Shown here: positions 63,748 through 64,000 of the stretch, piece after piece
Numbering within the stretch: the stretch's first letter is position 1
Layout: each line of letters opens with the position of its first letter
Assembly: GCA_030609965.1 (NCBI GenBank)
Contig: JAUWSQ010000004.1
Location: 1-64,000 of the forward strand
DNA from: Candidatus Fermentibacterota bacterium
Lineage (GTDB): Bacteria > Fermentibacterota > Fermentibacteria > Fermentibacterales > JCC-6
Length of the DNA stretch: 64,000 nt
Direction: 5' to 3'
Notes under the pieces: model-generated
What the model was told of the DNA's origin: nothing
Seen by the model: only the letters and a program-made list of their open reading frames with translations
The model's database searches: none
Made by a program: the position numbers and the translations under genes

Positions 63748-63801
63748 TTCTATCAAAAAGTTCGAACTTTTTCATTGAGTGGTTAAAGAACGTCGCTGCA
63801 G
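63746..63801 (+). repeat. 56-bp direct repeat, copy 2
   Basis: The second copy of the 59668-59723 repeat, with a perfect 18-bp palindrome AAAAAGTTCGAACTTTTT at its centre. It abuts the 97-bp repeat. I see no gene in the remaining 199 bp of the window. Confidence 0.85.
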
Positions 63802-64000
63802 TCGGTGGATTAGACAAATGATGCTATAGCGTTGATTTCAGCAGTTTATGGCAATCATCGTGATCAGAACCATCTCAACCCCTATCTATGTTCTAACTAT
63901 GCGGATTGTATCGAAGAGATGAAGCTTCTTTCGATCACAAAGGAGCAAACTCAACAGACATTTCCAAAGTCAGCCCACTGTACATCACATCATTCAAGGG

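Overview
The window reads as a stretch of a bacterial chromosome of medium GC from a Gram-negative, diderm organism. Outer-membrane barrels, an OmpA-family protein, many lipoproteins and a type IX secretion C-terminal sorting domain point to the FCB side of the tree, probably an uncultured lineage (Fermentibacterota-like or similar). The lineage is an inference; no rRNA or ribosomal protein is present to fix it. Metabolism looks anaerobic: a ferredoxin-dependent 2-oxoacid oxidoreductase, ATP-type PEP carboxykinase, adenosylcobalamin synthesis and a molybdenum hydroxylase.

Layout. 1-9.2 kb: tRNA-Gln, ispE, a UbiA prenyltransferase, an Ig-fused Na/Pi cotransporter, a cyclic 2,3-diphosphoglycerate synthetase-like gene behind a structured leader, and the korDABC operon. 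9.2-18.2 kb: a radical SAM/membrane/MFS operon, pckA, glnA and a PPP-type phosphatase. 18.2-29.4 kb: a soluble-adenylyl-cyclase-like protein, cobO, rlmN, mtnP, thiL and a cyclic-nucleotide-binding MscS channel. 29.4-37.6 kb: a xanthine-dehydrogenase-type operon, a patatin, a wrecked C69 peptidase and small membrane proteins. 37.8-54.6 kb: a second cyclase, an M1 peptidase joined to a barrel-like domain, a complete AmmeMemoRadiSam locus, an OmpA-family protein and a third cyclase. 54.7-59.5 kb: lipoproteins, a nitrilase-family hydrolase, a broken XRE regulator and cysteine synthase. 59.6-63.8 kb: an AT-rich accessory segment with Fic, a RelE/Phd module and a T9SS cargo protein, bracketed by a 56-bp direct repeat.

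How the genes fit together. The strongest theme is cyclic nucleotide signalling: three large cyclase-ATPase-TPR proteins, one with a phosphatase gene just downstream, and a cyclic-nucleotide-binding ion channel within about 36 kb. The second theme is the AmmeMemoRadiSam cluster (44.6-49.3 kb), where the MEMO and AMMECR1 partners are fused into one exported lipoprotein next to a membrane-bound, degenerate spermidine-synthase-like protein. Several genes are damaged or have unusual starts: a CTG start in the MFS gene, a frameshifted or CTG-started second cyclase, a nonsense codon at position 2 of an XRE gene, a deleted C69 peptidase and a poly-A frameshift in a small membrane protein. Some of these could be sequencing errors, which raw reads would settle.
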